Positions 37,752-46,233 are shown, numbered from the stretch's first letter. The stretch: DNA of 64,000 nucleotides from Lysobacter sp. Root494 (GCF_001427225.1 NZ_LMFH01000006.1:62001-126000), one strand, 5' to 3'. The notes: generated from the sequence alone by a model not told the origin. Numbers and translations are program-made.

Positions 37752-38219
37752 TCAGCGCGTGCTCAACCCGTCCTGCGGCTGCGAGCACCATTCCGACGGC
37801 GTAAGGATCGCGAACAATCCGTTACGCCTCGTGCGTTTCGCCAGCGCAAGCAGGTGGTCGTCGCGCGTGAGCAGCCAGCGTGCCTGCACGCTCGCGGCGA
37901 GTTCGAGGAATTTCTGGTCATCGGGATCGCGGCAACGCGGTAGCGCCGGGAGGCCGGCTCCATCCACGAACTGCGAAGAACCATGCCGGATCGTGTCATC
38001 GAAGCGTGCAGTGGCGGCTTCCCGCATAGCCTCATCCAGCCCCAGTTCCGGATACCGCAGCACCCGCAGCCATTCGCCGCGGCACGCATCATCGGTCGCC
38101 GCGACCACCTCGCCCGCGTGCAGTGCGTCGCGCAATCGCGCGCAGCGTGGATCGTCGAACACGAACAGGTCCAGGCACACGTTCGTGTCGAGCACGATGC
38201 GGTGGACGTCCGAGCGCAT
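37752..38219 (-). CDS. PIN-domain protein (putative toxin), no visible antitoxin
   Basis: The 155-residue protein is a PIN-domain RNase-like protein of the PIN_3 group: LDTNVCLDLFVF with the first acidic residue Asp11, central ARLRDALHAGEVVAATDDA, and a C-terminal WLLTRDDHLLALA with the acidic pair. PIN toxins cut RNA and are normally held by an adjacent antitoxin. Here no antitoxin-sized gene is adjacent: the gene upstream is a lipoprotein 22 bp away and the region downstream is the end of the DUF5916 gene. The start at 38219 is chosen at the first residues of the domain. It may be inactive as a toxin or act in RNA processing. Confidence 0.8.
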   Translation of the reverse strand: MRSDVHRIVLDTNVCLDLFVFDDPRCARLRDALHAGEVVAATDDACRGEWLRVLRYPELGLDEAMREAATARFDDTIRHGSSQFVDGAGLPALPRCRDPDDQKFLELAASVQARWLLTRDDHLLALAKRTRRNGLFAILTPSEWCSQPQDGLSTR

Positions 38220-38241
38220 GCGCTGGTCCGCTGATGCGAGG

Positions 38242-38985
38242 TCAGAGATCGTCTTCGCCCGGGAACGAGATCGACAGCTCGCGAACGGCGACATTCCGCC
38301 CCTGTTCCGGGTAACGCGGATCGGCGCTGGAGAAGGTGCCTTCGCCCACGGGATAGGCATCCGCGGCGGCCTCGTGTTCGATGTCCTTCGGACCGAGTTT
38401 CCAGCTGCGCATGACCGCGTCGTTGCCGGGTGGTGTGAGAGCGCCGTCGTGCAGGTCGGTCACCGTGCCGCCGTAATCCCAGCCGAGCCCGGTGTAGTCG
38501 ATCGGGTGACCGTTGCGCTGCACCAGTTCCGCGAGCGTCATGCCCATCGCAATGCCGTCGTCGAGACGCCAGTGCGTGTCCGGCTCGAAGACGCGCACCA
38601 GGCTCAGCCCGCGCAACGCCTGCTCATCCTGGAAATACAGGTACGCGCGCCGCGTGCTGTCACCGGGGAAGAGGATCACGCCGTTAAAAGTCTCGCCCTC
38701 GGCGCCGGGGACGTCGCCGACTTTCACCTGCGTGTCGCCGAAACGCTTGCGCAGCGTTTCGACGGTGGCATCCGGCGCGAAGTCGCCGGGGAGCACGTAC
38801 TCCGTGCTTCGTCCGGCAGGCGTGCCGGTCGTTGGCGATGGTGCGTCCGGCGCCGCGCGCGCCACGGATGCTGGCTTGGCAGGCGTCGCTGCTTCAGGCG
38901 AACCGGGCGGCTGCGAACACGCGGCGAGCAGGCACGCGCAGGCGAACGCCACGATGCCTGGCTTCGCCGTGGAGCCGGCTGTCAT
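38242..38985 (-). CDS. Hypothetical lipoprotein
   Basis: The 247-residue protein has a lipoprotein signal (hydrophobic VAFACACLLAAC, lipobox Cys23), a Pro/Ala/Ser-rich linker to about 60, and a globular part with TLRKRFGDTQVKVGDVPG and FEPDTHWRLDDGIAMGMTLAELVQRNG. The MTLAEL...NG segment looks like the SmpA/OmlA-type or similar alpha-beta repeat, but I do not assign a family. It overlaps the upstream lipoprotein gene by ATGA. Role unknown; envelope location is likely. Confidence 0.8.
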   Translation of the reverse strand: MTAGSTAKPGIVAFACACLLAACSQPPGSPEAATPAKPASVARAAPDAPSPTTGTPAGRSTEYVLPGDFAPDATVETLRKRFGDTQVKVGDVPGAEGETFNGVILFPGDSTRRAYLYFQDEQALRGLSLVRVFEPDTHWRLDDGIAMGMTLAELVQRNGHPIDYTGLGWDYGGTVTDLHDGALTPPGNDAVMRSWKLGPKDIEHEAAADAYPVGEGTFSSADPRYPEQGRNVAVRELSISFPGEDDL

Positions 38986-39626
38986 GGGACCACTTCGCCG
39001 AGATCGGCTGAGGCGATCCGCCATTGCCGTTGTTCCGGCGTGGCGCCATCGACCACAGCCCGACGCAGGACGTACTTGCCGGCAAAGCGATGCTGGCTGC
39101 CATCGCGATGCGTGGCGGTGAGCGCGACGGGTACTTCGATGTAGCGCGAGCCCGCGGCCGCATCCACATTGCCCGGAGCCTGCATTTCGATGGAAACGCC
39201 GGTGGTATCGGCGAAGCCGGCGGCGAACTGCTGGGGCGATTTCCCGCTCGAGCGGCCGCTGTCGGACCACAGCGTGTACGCGCGATCGAAATCGCCGCTG
39301 TTGATCGCCTCGTAGTAGTTGCGGATGACGGTCACAGCGTCTTCCGGCGTGGGCTCGGAAGCGGTGGCATCCTGCGCCGGAGCGTCGGGCAGCAACGGGT
39401 TGCCGCTTTCGTCGACCGGCACTTCGGGCGCTTCGGCCACAGGCGGGCCGACGGGACCCGGCCCCGGCCGATCCGGCATGCCGGTCACGCCCCCCGATGT
39501 GCCTGCCGGTGCGGGGAGTTGTTCGGTGGCTTTATCGCCTGTTGCGGCGTTCTGGTGCTTCCTGTCCCCGCACGCCGTGACGAGCAGCGTGCAGAGCAGC
39601 AGGGCAACGATGGAGTGGTTGCGCAT
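38982..39626 (-). CDS. Hypothetical lipoprotein with NTF2-like domain
   Basis: The 214-residue protein has a lipobox at LLVTAC (Cys19), a long Pro/Gly/Ala-rich linker (to about residue 95) and a C-terminal domain of about 120 residues that looks NTF2-like (VTVIRNYYEAINSGDFDRAYTLWSDSGRS, followed by strands ending RQWRIASADL). Binding role unknown. It is the second of three tandem lipoprotein genes, overlapping the next by four bases. Confidence 0.8.
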   Translation of the reverse strand: MRNHSIVALLLCTLLVTACGDRKHQNAATGDKATEQLPAPAGTSGGVTGMPDRPGPGPVGPPVAEAPEVPVDESGNPLLPDAPAQDATASEPTPEDAVTVIRNYYEAINSGDFDRAYTLWSDSGRSSGKSPQQFAAGFADTTGVSIEMQAPGNVDAAAGSRYIEVPVALTATHRDGSQHRFAGKYVLRRAVVDGATPEQRQWRIASADLGEVVP

Positions 39627-39658
39627 GTCGTATTCGTTCGAAGCGTGTCCGGTGGAGG

Positions 39659-40243
39659 TCAGTTGTCACCCAGGTGCACGACGACCTGCCCATTCTCGAT
39701 ATCGGTGCGGCCAATGCGGCGCGAGCCGAGGCGATCGAGCAGGCTGTTGTCGAAGCGGTACACCGGTTCGTCGCGCGCGTAGTCGGCGAGCCAGGTGTTG
39801 ATGAGGCCCCGCGCGGAGCTGTTCATCATGCCGCCTAGCGCGGGCACGTCGACCTGTTCGATCGTCGGATCCTGCAGATGCAAGCCGCGCGTGCCCGTAT
39901 CGAAGCGCAATGCGCTGGTCAAAGCGAAGTGTCCGCTGGGCCGGCTGCTGTCGCTGCCGAGTGCGCCCAGGCCGACGTCGAAGTCGAGGCGCAAACGATT
40001 GCTCCCCTGCGGAATCGACAGGCGCGGGTTCAACAGCGTCATCGACACGAGGCCGCCGAGCTTGTCGTAGTGTTTCGGGAAGTTGCGGTTGAGCGATTGC
40101 TGCAATTGCGGCGCCGTGAAATTGACCTGGTTGCCCAGTAACGCGGTCACGGCGTTGAGGGTGGAGCAGCCCGCCAGCGCGAGACCGGCAACCATGGCGG
40201 CGATGATCAGGAAATGGCGCCGGCTTTTTGCGTACAGGTTCAT
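39659..40243 (-). CDS. DUF1439 lipoprotein
   Basis: The 194-residue lipoprotein (lipobox LALAGC, Cys26) belongs to the DUF1439 family (YceB-like), whose members have a lipid-binding-type barrel: QVNFTAPQLQQSLNRNFP and LGGLVSMTLLNPRLSIPQGSNRL are typical. The function of the family is not settled. It lies 32 bp before the next lipoprotein, so the three are likely one operon. The start at 40243 follows from the lipoprotein signal. Confidence 0.85.
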   Translation of the reverse strand: MNLYAKSRRHFLIIAAMVAGLALAGCSTLNAVTALLGNQVNFTAPQLQQSLNRNFPKHYDKLGGLVSMTLLNPRLSIPQGSNRLRLDFDVGLGALGSDSSRPSGHFALTSALRFDTGTRGLHLQDPTIEQVDVPALGGMMNSSARGLINTWLADYARDEPVYRFDNSLLDRLGSRRIGRTDIENGQVVVHLGDN

Positions 40244-40322
40244 CGCATGCTCCCGTGAATGGATGGCAGGACGATACCCGCGCCGCTTTGCATCGCAAGT
40301 GAACCGGCGCGCGGATCGTGCC

Positions 40323-40739
40323 TCAGCGGCCCGCATGCGGATTGAGGTACGCGACCAGCACGCCCAGCAACACCATGCGCATGCTGTCGAAGGCCAGCTG
40401 CTTGCCCACGATCACGGCCGGCATCGCGGTCACCACCCAGTAGATCAGGAACTGCGGAATCACCGTAAGGAAGGCCACGGCGATGCCGAAACGGATGCCC
40501 TGCGACATCGTCGGTCGCGCCGCGATGCCCTGGCGATAGATCCATGTCATCGCGAAGCCGATGCAGATATCGGCAAGCAGCATCCACTGCATCATGGCGT
40601 TGGCTTCGTCCTGCGAACGCATCACCTTGCCGACGAGCGTGTTGTAGTCGTCGGCCAGCATCAGGCCATGTACCAGGAAGCCGAGCAGCATCGTGGCGAT
40701 GGTCATGACCACGCCGGAAATCCAGAAGCGCTTGTCCAT
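40323..40739 (-). CDS. Small membrane protein with four helices
   Basis: The 138-residue protein has four likely membrane segments (FWISGVVMTIATMLLGFLVHG; MMQWMLLADICIGFAMTWIY; IRFGIAVAFLTVIPQFLIYWV; a last one near MVLLGVLVAYL). I do not recognise a named family, though it resembles hypothetical proteins of the family DUF1761-like or similar. An AGGGGGAACTC ribosome site precedes the ATG at 40739 and decides the start. It sits 79 bp upstream of the DUF1439 gene on the same strand. Confidence 0.75.
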   Translation of the reverse strand: MDKRFWISGVVMTIATMLLGFLVHGLMLADDYNTLVGKVMRSQDEANAMMQWMLLADICIGFAMTWIYRQGIAARPTMSQGIRFGIAVAFLTVIPQFLIYWVVTAMPAVIVGKQLAFDSMRMVLLGVLVAYLNPHAGR

Positions 40740-40869
40740 GAGTTCCCCCTTTGGGCTTGCGGTACGTTCGAAGAACGGGTCGCGATCCGTGTAGAACCGA
40801 TGTCGTCGCATGCCGGGGGACTGGCGACTGGGCGATCGTAGCGCGGCGACGCCTGTTGCGACAGCTCTG

Positions 40870-41511
40870 TCAGCTGCGCTGTTGCAATGCGAGGCGCAGC
40901 CCAAGGCCGATGAAGAAGGTGCCGAGCAGGCGTTGGCGCCAATGTGCGAATCGGCTGTTGCCACGCAGGCGGTGACCGAAGCGACCGATCATCGTGCTCA
41001 ACATTGCGCTATTGCTGAAACCGATGATCGACAGCAGTACGCCGAGCACCAGGAACTGCAGCCAGACCAGCCCGCGCTCGGGATGCACGAACTGCGGCAG
41101 GAAGGCAAGGAAAAACAGCGCCACCTTCGGATTGAGCACGCCAGTCACGACCGAGCGCCAGTACACGCCGCCGCTGTCGCGCACCGGCGCGGGATGCGGA
41201 TCATCGGCGGTTGCATTGCCGCCACTGCGCCAGGCCTTGATGCCGAGCCACACCAGGTAAAACGCACCGGCGTACTTCAGGATTTCGAAGGCGAGTGCGG
41301 AAGTAGCGAGAACGGCGGACAGCCCGAAACCCGCTGCGAGCGCGTGGATCAGCGTCGCGGTTTCGAGCCCGAGTCCGGCGCGCAGGCCGCGTGCAGTTCC
41401 ACCCGCGACTGTCTGCGCGATGATCCATGCGGTGCCGGGGCCGGGAATGATCACCAGCACCACGGCGGCAGCGAGATAGGCGAGCAGGGTAGGCGTGTCG
41501 AAGAGTTGCAT
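40870..41511 (-). CDS. LysE/RhtB family amino acid exporter
   Basis: The 213-residue inner-membrane protein has the LysE-family pattern: six hydrophobic segments, PGPGTAWIIAQTVAGGTARGLRAGLG (the PGP motif plus the GLRAGLG loop) near 24-48, and LNPKVALFFLAFLPQFVHP in the middle. Members export amino acids such as lysine, threonine or homoserine lactone; the substrate here is unknown. The gene is single and lies 130 bp upstream of the membrane protein on the same strand, so it could be co-transcribed. Confidence 0.9.
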   Translation of the reverse strand: MQLFDTPTLLAYLAAAVVLVIIPGPGTAWIIAQTVAGGTARGLRAGLGLETATLIHALAAGFGLSAVLATSALAFEILKYAGAFYLVWLGIKAWRSGGNATADDPHPAPVRDSGGVYWRSVVTGVLNPKVALFFLAFLPQFVHPERGLVWLQFLVLGVLLSIIGFSNSAMLSTMIGRFGHRLRGNSRFAHWRQRLLGTFFIGLGLRLALQQRS

Positions 41512-41602
41512 GCCGCCATTATCGCGGCGATGGCGGCTCAGGGCATGGCGTCAGTCGCAATGCTGCGGACTGTCGATGGCTCGCAGTGCAGTCTCTAACC
41601 AA

Positions 41603-41767
41603 CCGTTATTCCCGCGAAGGCGGGCATCTTTTCCACGGACGAATGTCCGTTCATCCAAGGACGTCAGCTGCTGCCGAAAGCGTGTAGTGCGGATGTAAAG
41701 GCCAGGTCCATGGATGACCAGCGCTTCGCGTTGTGGAAGAGCGCTTCCTGTCTTCGCGGGGTGACGA
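41603..41767. repeat. MITE-like palindromic element, copy 2
   Basis: Ends CGTTATTCCCGCGAAGGCGG and (inverted) CTTCGCGGGGTGACG surround a core 41711-41767 that matches copy 1 at about 52 of 58 positions. The left part (TTTTCCACGGACGAATGTCC and on) differs from copy 1. The region 41512-41602 shows nothing else. Confidence 0.75.
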
Positions 41768-41794
41768 ACTGGACGATGTTTATGCTTGCCCGCC

Positions 41795-41917
41795 TTACGC
41801 GCCGGCCGGCAGCAACCCCGTGCTGTAGGCGACGGCAACGAGCAATGCGATGGCCAGCATGCTCCGGGCTACTCGTTCGAGTCGGTCGTGGGACCGGGTC
41901 GGCTTACCTGCAGTCAT
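41795..41917 (-). CDS. Possible small membrane protein (40 residues)
   Basis: A 40-residue frame beginning MTAGKPTRSHDRLERVARSM has one hydrophobic segment (LAIALLVAVAYSTGLLPAGA). A GGGGGA ribosome site lies six bases before the ATG at 41917; an in-frame ATG two codons earlier is too close to that site. A CRP/Clp-like palindrome lies 55 bp upstream. No family is recognised, so the gene is only plausible. Confidence 0.45.
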   Translation of the reverse strand: MTAGKPTRSHDRLERVARSMLAIALLVAVAYSTGLLPAGA

Positions 41918-41971
41918 GATCATTCCCCCTGTATTGCAGGGCGAATGAAACGCCTCCTCGGGAAGGCGGTC

Positions 41972-41987
41972 TGCGATGCGTATCACA
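41972..41987. promoter_or_regulatory. CRP/Clp-like palindrome
   Basis: TGCGA, six bases and TCACA match the TGTGA-N6-TCACA pattern of CRP and the xanthomonad regulator Clp at nine of ten conserved positions. It is 55 bp upstream of the small membrane-protein frame. Binding is inferred. Confidence 0.4.
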
Positions 41988-42111
41988 GCGTGAAGATGGC
42001 GTTACGACGGATTTAAGATTGGTGTGCCACGTGCCGCGCCGATCCGCGCTTTTGCGCAGTCAGGTATGTGGAGGCGAAGGCGCACCGCCGCTGGTGCACC
42101 CTGCTGCCGCT

Positions 42112-44160
42112 TCAGTCTTCCTCGGTCCTGGGCTTGTAGGCGTCGATCAGCTTCTGCTGCACCTGGGGCGGCACCGGTTCGTAATGGCTGAAATCGAGCG
42201 AATAGCGCCCGCGACCTGCCGTCACCGACTTCAGTTCGGCGGCATATCCCTCCAGCTCCGACAGCGGCACCTGCGCGCGAACGATGATCTCGTTGCCGCG
42301 GGTCGAATCGGTGCCGTTGATGCGCGCACGTTTGCTCGCCAGGCCGCCGCTGATGTCGCCCATGTGTTGCTCGGGTGCGTTCACTTCGAGATCGACGATG
42401 GGTTCCAGCACCTGCGGCCGCGCCTTGCTGATCGCGTCGAGGAAGGCCTTCTTGCCCGCGGCGACGAACGCGACCTCCTTGCTGTCGACCGGATGGTGCT
42501 TGCCGTCATAGACGATCACGCGCACGTCCTGCATCGGATAGCCCGCGACCGCACCGCCATGGAGTACCTGGCGTACGCCTTTCTCCACCGCCGGCATGAA
42601 CTGGCCGGGGATCGTGCCGCCCTTCACCTCGTCCACGAACTCGAAACCGCCACCGCGTGGCAGCGGTTCGATGCGCAGGAACACCTCGCCGAACTGGCCT
42701 GCGCCGCCAGTCTGTTTCTTGTGGCGATGGTGGCCTTCGGCCTTGCCGCTCACGGTTTCGCGATAGGCGATGCGAGGCGGACGCGACTTCACCTCCACGC
42801 CGTGCTTTTCCTTGAGCCGGTCAAGGTTCACGCGCAGGTGGAGGTCGGAGAGGCCACGGATCACGGTCTCGTTGGTTTCGGCCTCGTGCTCGACCGTGAA
42901 GCAGGGGTCTTCCTCCGCGAGCTTGTGCAGCGCGGTCGAGAGCTTCTGTTCCTGGCCCTTGTGCGCGGCCTCCACTGCTAGGCCAAACATCGGCTTCGGG
43001 AATTCCAGCGGCGCGAGATGGATCTGGTCTTCGTCATGGCTGTCGTGCAGCACCGCGTCGAAGTGCAGGTCGTCGACCTTGGCCACGGCGGCGATGTCGC
43101 CGGGCATGGCCACCTCGATCTCGATGTGGTCCTTGCCCTTGAGCTTGAAGAGGTGCCCGACCTTGAACGGTTTCTTGCCGTCGTCGACGAACAGCTGCGT
43201 GTCCTTCTTCACCGTGCCCTGGTAGACGCGGAATACGCCGAGCTTGCCCACGAAAGGATCGTTGACGATCTTGAAGACGTCGGCGATGACGTGCCGCTTC
43301 GGATCGGGCAGCGCTTCGATGGGTTCTGCGCCATTTGATCCGACTTTATGGAACGGCGGCGGGTTGGCTTCGGCCGGATTCGGGAAGAGTTTCTCGGCGA
43401 CGTCGAGCAGTTCCTTCACGCCGACGCCGGTGCGCGCCGAAACGAACAACACGGGCACGAGATGCCCTTCGCGCAGGCATTGTTCGAAAGCATCGTGCAG
43501 TTCTTCGCCGGACAGTCCGCCTTCGCCGAGATCGAGGTAGTGCTCCATCACCGTTTCGTTGATCTCGACGACCTGGTCGATGATCTTCTGGTGCCAGTCG
43601 GCGACGGACCCCAGATCGCTGTCGCCGGTAGTGCTCCAGAAGCAGTCGACGACGGCCTTGCCGCCATCGGCGGGTAGATTCAGTGGCAGGCATTCGGGAC
43701 CGAAGGTATCGCGCAGGTCCTGCAACACGCGCGCGGTGTCCGCGTCGGCGTGATCGATCTTGTTGATCACCAGTACGCGGCAGAGATTGCGCGCCCTGGC
43801 GTAATCCATCATGCGCCGCGTGCCGTATTCGACGCCGCTGTCCGCGTCCACGATGATCGCTGCGGTTTCGACCGCAGCCAACGCAGAGAGCGCGGGCCCG
43901 CGGAAATCGGGATAGCCGGGAGTGTCGATGAGGTTGACGTGGATGCCGCCGTGGTCCGTGGAGGCGATGCCGACGTCAATCGAATGACCGCGTTGTTTTT
44001 CTATCGCGTCGAAGTCGGAGACGGTACCTCCGCGTTCGACCGTGCCTGCTGTCTGGATCGCGCCGCCGGCGTGCAGCAGGGCTTCGAAAAGCGTCGTCTT
44101 GCCGGCGGCGGGGTGGCCTGCCAAGGCCACGTTGCGGATGTCCTGTGTGCTGTACGACAT
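42112..44160 (-). CDS. Elongation factor G-like translational GTPase
   Basis: The 682-residue protein is an EF-G paralogue. It has the P-loop GHPAAGKT at 15-22, DTPGYPDFRG as G3 and NKID as G4, followed by the EF-G domains II-V (VPVLFVSARTGVGVKELLD; HKKQTGGAGQFGEVFLRIEP). It lacks the usual N-terminal residues of canonical EF-G (AHID-KTT type) and is shorter, so it fits the EF-G2-like branch rather than fusA itself. Roles of such paralogues range from ribosome recycling to stress; not settled here. The start is at MSYSTQDIRNVALAG. It is not near rpsL/rpsG. Confidence 0.85.
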   Translation of the reverse strand: MSYSTQDIRNVALAGHPAAGKTTLFEALLHAGGAIQTAGTVERGGTVSDFDAIEKQRGHSIDVGIASTDHGGIHVNLIDTPGYPDFRGPALSALAAVETAAIIVDADSGVEYGTRRMMDYARARNLCRVLVINKIDHADADTARVLQDLRDTFGPECLPLNLPADGGKAVVDCFWSTTGDSDLGSVADWHQKIIDQVVEINETVMEHYLDLGEGGLSGEELHDAFEQCLREGHLVPVLFVSARTGVGVKELLDVAEKLFPNPAEANPPPFHKVGSNGAEPIEALPDPKRHVIADVFKIVNDPFVGKLGVFRVYQGTVKKDTQLFVDDGKKPFKVGHLFKLKGKDHIEIEVAMPGDIAAVAKVDDLHFDAVLHDSHDEDQIHLAPLEFPKPMFGLAVEAAHKGQEQKLSTALHKLAEEDPCFTVEHEAETNETVIRGLSDLHLRVNLDRLKEKHGVEVKSRPPRIAYRETVSGKAEGHHRHKKQTGGAGQFGEVFLRIEPLPRGGGFEFVDEVKGGTIPGQFMPAVEKGVRQVLHGGAVAGYPMQDVRVIVYDGKHHPVDSKEVAFVAAGKKAFLDAISKARPQVLEPIVDLEVNAPEQHMGDISGGLASKRARINGTDSTRGNEIIVRAQVPLSELEGYAAELKSVTAGRGRYSLDFSHYEPVPPQVQQKLIDAYKPRTEED

Positions 44161-44390
44161 GAGGCCGTTTCTCCCGTGGTTGGGTGCGGGCAATGCCCAG
44201 AAAGGCCGTCATGGCTGTCCGCGTCGGAAGCGCTGCCATCCGAGCAGGTGCGCTCGGCGAGGGCGGTCATGGCGGGTACCGGCGGAAGCCGGGACGCAAA
44301 CATCCCGCCGTTTGGGAGGCGGGTCAAGGGTTGGGATGTGAGGGACGCTTTGGTCGCTGCGAGAGCGGTGGCTGTGGCTGTGGTTCTTCG

Positions 44391-44886
44391 GGTCCCCGTG
44401 GCGCAGCGGTGGACGGGACGGATCAGGCCCGCAGGGCGCGCGGCATGGATGCCGCGCGTTTTTCGACACGACAGGGATGTCCTGTTGAAAAACCCCGGCC
44501 CGTCCACGGACCCGACGCGCAGCGTCGGGCGCGAAGCACCCGGCGTGCCTTCCCTTCTTTTTGGTTACTTTCTCTTCGGCAAGCAAGAGAAAGTGACCTG
44601 CACCGCAGGGGAAGCCCTTGCTTCGTACCTTGGCTCTTCCGCGGAGCAACGACAAGGGCAGGAGCTTTCGCCCTGCGGGGCGAGTCACTTTTCTTTGCTT
44701 GTCCAAAGAAAAGTAACCAAAAGAAAGGACACCCCGAAGCTCCGCGCCCTCCGCTTCGCTACGGGTCCGCAGGCGGGCCGGGACTTTTCGACACGACATC
44801 CCTGTCGTGTCGAAAAGCGCGCGACGTCCTGTCGCGCGCGCCTGCGGGGTCTGATCCGTCCCGCCTGCCGCTGTGCCACGGGGCCC
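44391..44886. repeat. Large nested inverted repeat between the EF-G-like gene and OsmC
   Basis: Arms at about 44391-44622 and 44657-44886 are inverted copies of each other, with a spacer of about 35 bp. An identical 22-bp block occurs at 44460-44481 and, inverted, at 44795-44816. Each arm also holds a smaller hairpin: ACTTTCTCTT/AAGAGAAAGT on the left and ACTTTTCTTT/AAAGAAAAGT on the right. One frame across it reads as the FLLVTFLWTSKEK-type phrase that I associate with repeat-derived hypothetical proteins in xanthomonads. The flanks 44161-44390 and 44887-45003 hold no gene that I can support. Confidence 0.85.
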
Positions 44887-45003
44887 GCAAGGTCAAAAGC
44901 TCAAAGAGCCACGCCGCAAGCAAAGATCCACGGCACAAGCACCGGCTCCACAAACCTAACGCCACCAGCGATACCCTGTGCGCCCCTCAGACGGAGCACG
45001 GAC

Positions 45004-45441
45004 ATGGCTTTCAAGCGTTACGCGGACGCGGTGTGGCAGGGCGACCTGCAGGCAGGCAAGGGCAGCATGAGCACGCCGCAGAGCGGCCTCTTTGCCGAAC
45101 AGAACTACTCGTTCAAGACCCGCTTCGGCGACGAGAAGGGCACCAATCCGGAAGAGCTGCTCGCCGCGGCGCACGCAGGCTGCTTCTCGATGGCGCTGTC
45201 CGCGATCCTGGGCAAGTCCGGCTTCACGCCCGACAGGATCGAAACCCGCGCCGAAGCCACCATGGACCCGGGCATGGATCCGGGACCGACCATCACCGGC
45301 GTGAACCTGATCGTGAAGGCCAAGATCCCCAGCATCACCAATGAGGAGTTCCAGCAGATCGCCGAATCCGCCAAGGCCGGGTGCGTGATTTCGCGCTCGC
45401 TGTCGGTGCCGGTGACGCTGTCCGCGACACTGCAGGACTGA
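45004..45441 (+). CDS. OsmC family peroxiredoxin
   Basis: The 145-residue protein is an OsmC-type thiol peroxidase that reduces organic hydroperoxides. The two catalytic cysteines are Cys60 (AAHAGCFSMAL) and Cys127 (AKAGCVISRS), with the family motif NPEELLAAAHAG and the Glu in PEELLA. Length fits OsmC (about 143). The ATG at 45004 (MAFKRYADAVWQGDL) is clear; the frame runs open far upstream through the inverted repeat but without meaning. It is followed 14 bp later by an alpha/beta hydrolase gene, so the two may share a transcript. Confidence 0.92.
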   Translation: MAFKRYADAVWQGDLQAGKGSMSTPQSGLFAEQNYSFKTRFGDEKGTNPEELLAAAHAGCFSMALSAILGKSGFTPDRIETRAEATMDPGMDPGPTITGVNLIVKAKIPSITNEEFQQIAESAKAGCVISRSLSVPVTLSATLQD

Positions 45442-45454
45442 GCGGCGTCGTCCC

Positions 45455-46141
45455 ATGCCGGCACCGGTGAGGCACGCGCTCCTGCTGCACGGAGCAGGTG
45501 GTGGCGGTTGGGAATGGAACCTGTGGCGCGGCGTGCTGGCGGCTTCAGGTATTGAAGTCGCCACGCCTGATCTCCAGCCTGCCGATGGCGGGTTGGAGGT
45601 CACGACATTCGGTGACTACCTCGCGCAGGTGCGTGCCGCGTTGCGCGCCTTGCCGCGTCCGCGTGCCGTGATCGGCGCGAGCCTGGGCGGCCTGTTTGCG
45701 ATGGCATGCGCGGATGAAGCCGATGCGCTGGTGCTGGTGAATCCGTTGCCGCCGCGGCCGTGGTCGGCATCGCTGCCGTCGAAGGAATGGCCGGATCTTG
45801 TGCGCTGGCGCGGCGATGCGCGACTGGCTTCGACGCGGCGCGCATTGCCGGATGCGGACGATGCGACTGCACTGTTCGCGTTCCGCCACTGGCGCGACGA
45901 GTCCGGCGCGGTGTTGCGCGCGGCGCAGGCAGGCATCGATGTCGCGAAGCCCCAATGCCCGGTGCTCTGCGTGGTATCGACGCAGGACGAAGACGTGCCG
46001 CCCGCGTTGATCCGCACACTCGCGCGGGATTGGGATGCGGAGCTGCTCCAGGCCGCTTCGCCCAGCCATGCCGGGCCCTTGCTTGGTCGTAGTGCGCCGG
46101 CGCTCGCGGGGCAGGTCGCGGGCTGGCTGTCGGCGAGGTAA
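45455..46141 (+). CDS. Alpha/beta hydrolase
   Basis: The 228-residue cytoplasmic protein has an alpha/beta hydrolase fold with HGAGGGGWEW near the oxyanion region, the nucleophile elbow GASLGG with Ser76, and late VVSTQDEDVPPALI (acidic residue) and PSHAGPLLG (His). The substrate is not known. It may be coupled to the upstream OsmC gene (13 bp between stop and start). Confidence 0.83.
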   Translation: MPAPVRHALLLHGAGGGGWEWNLWRGVLAASGIEVATPDLQPADGGLEVTTFGDYLAQVRAALRALPRPRAVIGASLGGLFAMACADEADALVLVNPLPPRPWSASLPSKEWPDLVRWRGDARLASTRRALPDADDATALFAFRHWRDESGAVLRAAQAGIDVAKPQCPVLCVVSTQDEDVPPALIRTLARDWDAELLQAASPSHAGPLLGRSAPALAGQVAGWLSAR

Positions 46142-46233
46142 ATCCTTGCGGTGGAACGGGCTGGATTCAGCCTGCATTGCCCGCCGCGGACCGACGATCC
46201 GCGCACGCCATCCCCGGCGTCCGGAGCATCCAC

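Noticed and set aside
44161-45003. Small genes in the inverted repeat
   Set aside because: The short frames of FLLVTFLWTSKEK type come from repeated DNA; both orientations are open because the arms mirror each other.
43750-45441. Extension of the OsmC frame to 563 residues
   Set aside because: The extra 418 codons are read through the inverted repeat and the antisense of the EF-G-like gene; the OsmC family starts at 45004.
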